Assembly: GCA_937884685.1 (NCBI GenBank)
Contig: CAKZYM010001200.1
Span: 1 to 18,196, forward strand
Direction of reading: 5' to 3'
Source: an uncultured Calothrix sp.
Lineage (GTDB): Bacteria; Cyanobacteriota; Cyanobacteriia; Cyanobacteriales; Nostocaceae
Length of the DNA stretch: 18,196 nt
The notes beneath the pieces are model-generated. The model searched no databases. It was not told the DNA's origin and worked only from the letters and a program-made list of their open reading frames with translations. The position numbers and the translations under genes are program-made. This document shows positions 14,495 to 18,196 of the stretch, one piece after another. Position 1 is the first letter of the stretch, and every line of letters begins with the position of its first letter.

Positions 14495-14913
14495 TATTAG
14501 TTCCTCAAAATTATATAGTTTGTCTACCGGAGTTTCGTTTTAGATAAGAATACAAGTGCGTATTTGCATCCAACCAGTAATAGCAATTGAGAAAAACCCT
14601 GACCTAAATTTGTAAATAATTACGCATTTTGGAAGCTGGGGACAGTAATTAATCATTCACAGCATTTTACCGATAATGCGGTTTCTTTAATCTCAAGCGA
14701 GCAAGATACTTTCCTTCATCAACTGAACTCTCCTTCGTTAAAAAGAAATAATCTATAAATTACCTCCGATACTCAAATATTTTTTGCTTATCCTCGTTAA
14801 AACTCTGCTTATTTTACAATATAACTCCGTAATCATACTGCATCTAGCCACATACAAAACATTATATATTAAAATTCAGTAAAGCTCCGAAAAGCTCCTT
14901 TAGTATAGATACT
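14495..14913. other. Gene-free interval upstream of the response regulator
   Basis: AT-rich sequence with no coding frame, RNA gene or long inverted repeat that I can support. A TATAAT on the minus strand at 14510-14515 is too close to the ribosome binding site to be the regulator's promoter. Confidence 0.5.
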
Positions 14914-14949
14914 GAAAAACGCGAGTAAAAGTTCCTGCTTTACTCGCGT
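14914..14949 (-). terminator. Intrinsic terminator of outer membrane protein gene 1
   Basis: Perfect 11-bp stem ACGCGAGTAAA (14919-14929) / TTTACTCGCGT (14939-14949) with a 9-base loop; minus-strand transcripts continue into TTTT. It lies 62 bases past the stop codon at 15012. Confidence 0.82.
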
Positions 14950-15011
14950 AGTAATTTATGCTTTATTATTTTTGATTAAATAAGCGTGCCATATGCAAAG
15001 AACGATTAGAC

Positions 15012-15491
15012 CTAGAACTTATATCCAAGTCCAACGCTGAAAGTAGGGTCAGCACCGTTATCTAAAGGAACTGTTAAATCTCCAAAAGCTACTACATTCT
15101 GAACTAATTCTGTTTCTGCACCAGCATTTAGATAGACTGTAGTATCGATTGCATCACCAAAAACTACACCACCACCTGCGTAAGCGTTCGCTTTCTCACT
15201 GATAGGTAAGTCATAGGTAACTCCAGGTGCGATTTGAACAAAAGTGCTACCAGAGAAATCAGAGACATTAACACTACCTCTAACGGAGATTGGTAACTGA
15301 CGAACGTCATATCTTCCGTAAACACCAAGAGTAGTTATTCCATTTCCAGTTTGGAAACTACCACCAACGTAACTTCCCTCTAAACCTTTTTTAGTTTGAG
15401 CGTTTACAGACAATGTAGATACGAAAGTCAAAGCACAAGCAATCGCGGATACAGCAGAGACTTTTGCAGCAGACTTGAGAAACTGTCGCAT
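15012..15491 (-). CDS. Small outer-membrane beta-barrel-like protein, paralog 1
   Basis: A 159-residue exported protein. Signal peptide: residues 1 to about 31 (RQFLKSAAK, hydrophobic AVSAIACALTFVS, cleavage after VNA). The mature part is made of alternating short strands rich in glycine and aromatic residues (YVGGSFQTG, LGVYGRYDV, ISVRGSVNVS, AYAGGGVVFG, TVYLNAGAET) and ends in GLGYKF with a terminal phenylalanine, the hallmark of outer-membrane barrels. Length suggests a small eight-strand barrel. The neighbour at 15849 is a paralog: same signal peptide pattern (SAA+VSA.S.IACAL), same TYD.P and GAGY/GAETE motifs. It has its own promoter element, leader hairpin and terminator. Ribosome binding is weak (TTAGG, seven bases from ATG). 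Function unknown beyond envelope location. Confidence 0.75.
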   Translation of the reverse strand: MRQFLKSAAKVSAVSAIACALTFVSTLSVNAQTKKGLEGSYVGGSFQTGNGITTLGVYGRYDVRQLPISVRGSVNVSDFSGSTFVQIAPGVTYDLPISEKANAYAGGGVVFGDAIDTTVYLNAGAETELVQNVVAFGDLTVPLDNGADPTFSVGLGYKF

Positions 15492-15533
15492 AATATTGCC
15501 TAAGTATAAATTTTAGCTACAACCAGAATTTAT

Positions 15534-15584
15534 TCGGATATCACAAAACGAGCAGCATAGTTGCTACACAAGTTTTTTATCCGA
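15534..15584 (-). promoter_or_regulatory. Leader hairpin of outer membrane protein gene 1
   Basis: Perfect outer stem TCGGATA (15534-15540) / TATCCGA (15578-15584), with further partial pairing inside (AAAACGAGCA against TGCTACACAAGTTTT). With the predicted start near 15587 this hairpin would be at the very 5' end of the mRNA, a position known in other bacteria to protect outer-membrane protein mRNAs from decay. Confidence 0.5.
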
Positions 15585-15593
15585 GTGCTTAGA

Positions 15594-15622
15594 ATATTAA
15601 CTCAGTATTTTTTCTAGTGTCA
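15594..15622 (-). promoter_or_regulatory. Promoter element of outer membrane protein gene 1
   Basis: On the minus strand: CTGACA-like -35 region, then GAAAAAATAC, T, GAG, T and the -10 box TAATAT at 15594-15599. Nineteen of 21 bases from GAAAAAA to TAATAT are identical upstream of the paralog (16440-16460), at a similar distance from the start codon, which supports a shared functional promoter. Confidence 0.6.
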
Positions 15623-15786
15623 GTATGGAAAATAACTTATATCAAAGATTCTTTATAGCTCTGAATATCTCGGAAAATCAGACAGATTTTTGTCCGGTAA
15701 AAATTAAAAATAGTTTTTTTTAAAAAATAAGATTGAATAGGACTTAATTCAAAGCTCTCAAATTAGTAAAGATTATTGGTAGTAAA

Positions 15787-15814
15787 AGCGTTAAAAGACA
15801 TTACTTTTAACGCT
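15787..15814 (-). terminator. Terminator hairpin of outer membrane protein gene 2
   Basis: Perfect 11-bp stem AGCGTTAAAAG (15787-15797) / CTTTTAACGCT (15804-15814) with a 6-base loop, 35 bases past the stop codon at 15849. On the minus strand it runs into TTTTAC; on the plus strand into CAATTTTTT, so it could work both ways. Confidence 0.72.
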
Positions 15815-15848
15815 CAATTTTTTAATCAATACAAATTTCAATTACAGC

Positions 15849-16349
15849 TTATAAGCGATAACCAACACCAAGTTTCCATAAGCTACCACCATCAAATAAA
15901 TTCCCGTCTCCGTAAACAACAAGCTTCTTACCGATTCCCGTTTCAGCACCAACTTGTAATATACCTTCGCTACCTGTCAAAGTAGTAGCATCATTAGAAA
16001 CAGCAACGCTAAGGTAGCCAGCACCTAGATAAAGATTAGTGTTTTTAGCGACTGGAACATCGTAAGTAACTGTAGGGATAAATACACCAACTCCACAATC
16101 ATCAAAACCACAATCGACACTACCTCCCAGAAGAGAACCGCGCAAAGATACTTTAGCCTTCGGGAAAGAAATACGTCCGCTTACACCACCAAGTCCTGTA
16201 CCGTCTACAGTAGCCCCAGTGACACCGATATAGCCTTCAGGTAATCCTTTAGTTTGAGCCTTTGCACTGGTAGCTCCAATCACAACCAAAGCGCAAGCAA
16301 TTATAGACATAGCAGAAACTCTAGCAGCAGACTGAATAAACCGTTGCAT
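15849..16349 (-). CDS. Small outer-membrane beta-barrel-like protein, paralog 2
   Basis: A 166-residue exported protein with a signal peptide ending in AKA at about residue 31. Mature residues alternate in a beta-strand pattern (YIGVTGATVDG, GGVSGRISF, KVSLRGSLLGG, VFIPTVTYDVPV, LYLGAGYLSVAV, ILQVGAETGIG, LVVYGDGNLF) and the C-terminus is WKLGVGYRL, barrel-like but ending in leucine rather than phenylalanine. Two cysteines (C80, C85 in DCGFDDCG) could form a small disulfide loop not found in paralog 1. GAGG lies about seven bases before the ATG at 16349. The pair at 15012 and 15849 arose by tandem duplication that also copied the promoter. Separate terminators suggest separate transcripts. 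Confidence 0.73.
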   Translation of the reverse strand: MQRFIQSAARVSAMSIIACALVVIGATSAKAQTKGLPEGYIGVTGATVDGTGLGGVSGRISFPKAKVSLRGSLLGGSVDCGFDDCGVGVFIPTVTYDVPVAKNTNLYLGAGYLSVAVSNDATTLTGSEGILQVGAETGIGKKLVVYGDGNLFDGGSLWKLGVGYRL

Positions 16350-16392
16350 AATTACCTCTATAAAATTGTGAAAATTATGGTCAATCCTTTTG

Positions 16393-16437
16393 GGAGTTAA
16401 GGAGGATATGTAAACTTCTTTTGGCTCCTCTTGACTG
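16393..16437 (-). promoter_or_regulatory. Leader hairpin of outer membrane protein gene 2
   Basis: On the minus strand AGTCAAGAGGA at the 5' side pairs with TCCTCCTTAACT about 20 bases later, with one mismatch and one bulge. It begins at the predicted transcript start (near 16433), the same relative position as the hairpin of paralog 1, although the sequences differ. Confidence 0.4.
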
Positions 16438-16439
16438 AT

Positions 16440-16468
16440 ATATTAGCTCCGTATTTTTTCGTATACAA
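16440..16468 (-). promoter_or_regulatory. Promoter element of outer membrane protein gene 2
   Basis: Minus strand: TTGTAT (16463-16468), 17 bases, TAATAT (16440-16445). The spacer GAAAAAATAC..GAG is shared with paralog 1. A start near 16433 gives a leader of about 84 bases. Confidence 0.6.
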
Positions 16469-16569
16469 GTCTGTTGAACTACAAATTAAAGACAAAACCT
16501 CTTTAATCCTTATTAAAGCTCATAATTAAGTATAAGTACTAAAAATAAGCGTCTAATTAGTTTGCTTTG

Positions 16570-16590
16570 TCACAATAACTTTTATTGTGA
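16570..16590. repeat. Perfect 21-base palindrome, possible operator
   Basis: Arms TCACAATAA (16570-16578) and TTATTGTGA (16582-16590) around CTT. It lies between the RTX gene terminator and the promoter of outer membrane protein gene 2, about 100 bases upstream of the -35 box. No T-tract follows on either strand, so an operator or a dispersed element is more likely than a terminator. Confidence 0.5.
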
Positions 16591-16630
16591 TCTATTTTGA
16601 AATATGCTTGCAGGGATTGAAGAGAGAACG

Positions 16631-16680
16631 AACAATAAAAGCACTGAATCAAAAGATATTTGTTCTCTTGACTCAGTGCT
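16631..16680 (-). terminator. Intrinsic terminator of the RTX protein gene
   Basis: Stem AGCACTGAATCAA (16640-16652) / TTGACTCAGTGCT (16668-16680), 13 pairs with one mismatch, then TTTTATTGTT on the minus strand. It is 57 bases past the stop codon at 16737. Confidence 0.78.
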
Positions 16681-16736
16681 ATTTAGCTTTAAGCTTAGTT
16701 AGAAAGCAGTTCTGTTAAAATTGCTGATTCCAAAAT

Positions 16737-18113
16737 TTAAGCAAAAGTAAAGTCGCTAGTAGTATCGAAACCGCTATTTACAGATGCAATAATGTCATCA
16801 CCAAAAGCAATCAAGTTTGTAAAGCTATTTTGGACAAAGCTATAGTCATCGATAGCACCAGTAAGTTGGATTTTATCTTCTCCAGATACGAAGTCTTCAA
16901 TAATTGCTAAATCAGAAAAGCCTTCATCTGCATAGAATACCTGACCGCTTTCTCCTAAAACAAATGTATCTGCTCCGTCTCCTCCCGTTAAGTTATCTTC
17001 TCCACCTACACCATTGATAATATTATCTTGAGCATCTCCGGTAATTTTGTCGTTCTGATGGGTACCGATGACATTAACGAAATTAATGACTGTACGGTCA
17101 AGACTACCAACTCCAGGAATATTGTTAATCTGTAAAGATTCTTCTGCTAAATTAACATCTATAGAAACTGGACTTCCAGCACTAGAAGTATCGATAGTAT
17201 TAGCTTGGTTTGCATCACCGATAATTCTCTCAATTCTGACTAATTCATCTGTACCTAACCCACCGTCTTTCTCTACAACCCCAGTAGGTAAGAGAGTAAT
17301 CGCTTTACCCAAGCCTGTATAATCAACGGTATCAGAATCATCGATTCCCCCATCGTCACCGTTGATTATGTCGTTACCAGCACTTCCACCAAAGAAATCA
17401 TTACCACCGTTACCGATAAAGATATTATCTTCATCGTTACCGATGATGCTGTCGTCTTGTGTAGTTCCGGTAACATTAACAAAGTTCTGGACGTTAAAAG
17501 TTTGATTCCCAAGAACTGGAATATCTCGAACAGTTAATCTATCGTTTGATAAGTCAATATCAAAAGATGTGACCCCGCTAGTACCTGTAGAACCATCAAT
17601 TATATTAGCCTGTCCAGACGCACCGATGATAGTTTCGATATCTAAAATTTGGTCTGTACCGAAACGACCTTTATTGACTACACCGACTGCTTCAAGAGTA
17701 ATTGCTGTATTTAAATGACTGTAATCTGCTGTATCGTGACCCCGACCACCATTTAAAGTATCATTACCCCGACTACCTCGGAGAATATCATCTCCATCTT
17801 CACCTTTAAGGGTATCATGACCTTTACCACCTTCTATATCATCGTTACCTAGACCACCCTTAAGTAAATCATTACCATCCCCACCTTGAAGTAGGTCATT
17901 ACCATCCCCACCTTCGAGGGTATCTTTACCTTTACCACCTTGGAGAATATCTTGACCCCGGTCACCCTTTAATAAGTCATCACCTTTACCACCTTTTAAA
18001 GTATCGCGACCGTCACCACCTTTGAGGGTATCATTACCACCGCGACCATTGATAAAATCTCCTCCACTGGTGCCATTTAATTCCTCGCTTTTAGCTGTAC
18101 CATTTAGTAACAT
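16737..18113 (-). CDS. RTX calcium-binding secreted protein with duplicated module
   Basis: A 458-residue acidic protein with no N-terminal signal, typical of type I secretion substrates. Residues 17-133 are 13 glycine/aspartate nonapeptides of GGxGxDxLx form that wind into a calcium-binding beta-roll. Then come two related modules at about 130-252 and 264-385; each runs from DYxxL/G..AITL through GTDxxxxIExIIG..xQAN.ID and NFVNV.GT.Q.D.I.G to further RTX repeats. The end (IIEDFVSGEDKIQLTG, then DDIIASVNSGFD) is the usual RTX C-terminal layout that carries the export signal. I chose the ATG at 18113 with AAGGA 11 bases upstream; the in-frame TTG at 18146 adds 11 residues without support. No type I exporter partners are close; the ABC exporter at 3925 is of a different class and not obviously related. 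The cargo role is unknown, as no enzymatic domain is visible. Confidence 0.88.
   Translation of the reverse strand: MLLNGTAKSEELNGTSGGDFINGRGGNDTLKGGDGRDTLKGGKGDDLLKGDRGQDILQGGKGKDTLEGGDGNDLLQGGDGNDLLKGGLGNDDIEGGKGHDTLKGEDGDDILRGSRGNDTLNGGRGHDTADYSHLNTAITLEAVGVVNKGRFGTDQILDIETIIGASGQANIIDGSTGTSGVTSFDIDLSNDRLTVRDIPVLGNQTFNVQNFVNVTGTTQDDSIIGNDEDNIFIGNGGNDFFGGSAGNDIINGDDGGIDDSDTVDYTGLGKAITLLPTGVVEKDGGLGTDELVRIERIIGDANQANTIDTSSAGSPVSIDVNLAEESLQINNIPGVGSLDRTVINFVNVIGTHQNDKITGDAQDNIINGVGGEDNLTGGDGADTFVLGESGQVFYADEGFSDLAIIEDFVSGEDKIQLTGAIDDYSFVQNSFTNLIAFGDDIIASVNSGFDTTSDFTFA
16959..17726 (-). repeat. Two-copy ~122-residue protein module inside the RTX gene
   Basis: The codons for residues 130-252 (17358-17726) and 264-385 (16959-17324) encode colinear, diverged copies sharing DY, AITL, GVV.K, GTD, IE.IIG, QAN.ID, NFVNV and D.I.G positions. 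The copies differ enough to be old. Confidence 0.75.
17715..18065 (-). repeat. 27-bp tandem repeats coding RTX nonapeptides
   Basis: Thirteen successive 27-base units each encode one G-x-D-x-L-x-G-G-x peptide, with aspartate or asparagine at the calcium-liganding positions in nearly every unit. Copy number in such arrays can change by recombination. Confidence 0.85.
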
Positions 18114-18145
18114 AGTAATGTCAGTCCTTGTAAAATAGGTTGGCA

Positions 18146-18185
18146 AAACGATTCGCAGGATTTCTCAGGTCGTAGCGAATCGTTT
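18146..18185 (-). terminator. Strong hairpin upstream of the RTX gene (terminator or leader)
   Basis: Perfect 11-bp arms AAACGATTCGC (18146-18156) and GCGAATCGTTT (18175-18185) around an 18-base loop, ending 33 bases before the RTX start codon. On the minus strand it runs into TTTTGCC. It may end a gene lying beyond the window or be a 5' leader hairpin of the RTX mRNA; the sequence does not decide. Confidence 0.5.
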
Positions 18186-18196
18186 ATTATTGATTT

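Noticed and set aside
14510..14515. TATAAT on the minus strand before the response regulator
   Set aside because: Transcription from it would start within the ribosome binding site; no -35 match 17 bases upstream.
17068..17322. 84-codon plus-strand frame
   Set aside because: Antisense shadow of the repetitive RTX gene.

Overview
The window is AT-rich bacterial DNA from a cyanobacterium, probably a filamentous, heterocyst-forming type (Nostocales-like). The reasons are gene families largely confined to cyanobacteria (DUF1824, DUF1822, a CcmS-like carboxysome protein), short tandem heptamer repeats (STRR-type) between genes, and dispersed palindromic repeats. The genus cannot be fixed from the sequence alone. 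No rRNA, tRNA, CRISPR array, transposase or phage gene was seen.

Left part (1-7486): a 3'-truncated ABC-F ATPase of the Uup type on the minus strand; a repeat-rich gap; a minus-strand pair of DUF1824 protein and prohibitin-like SPFH membrane protein; then three plus-strand genes, namely an ABCB-type exporter, an unrecognised two-span membrane protein and a CcmS-like protein. The intervals around these plus-strand genes are filled with heptamer arrays and inverted repeats, and two of the genes (exporter and membrane protein) take their stop codon from a heptamer unit.

Centre (7957-12247): the most interesting block. A divergent sigma-70 family factor and a DUF1822 protein form a tight operon (3 bp apart). 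After a 430-bp gap comes a 741-residue protein joining an N-terminal CHAT (caspase-like) protease with intact His and Cys, one transmembrane helix, and a C-terminal PstS-like solute-binding domain. This looks like a transmembrane receptor-protease next to a sigma factor and a possible sigma partner. The layout recalls the CHAT protease / inhibitor / sigma factor logic known from type III-E CRISPR systems, but with an extracytoplasmic ligand sensor in place of RNA sensing. That functional link is inference.

Right part (12292-18113, all minus strand): a secreted protein with a PsbP/Mog1-like look, a small membrane protein with a clear terminator, a LuxR-type response regulator with one altered acidic-pocket residue, two tandem paralogous small outer-membrane-barrel-like proteins that share a nearly identical promoter element and both have 5' leader hairpins, and a 458-residue RTX calcium-binding protein with 13 nonapeptide repeats followed by two copies of a ~122-residue module. 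The last three look like envelope or secreted proteins and most have their own intrinsic terminator, so they are probably transcribed separately.
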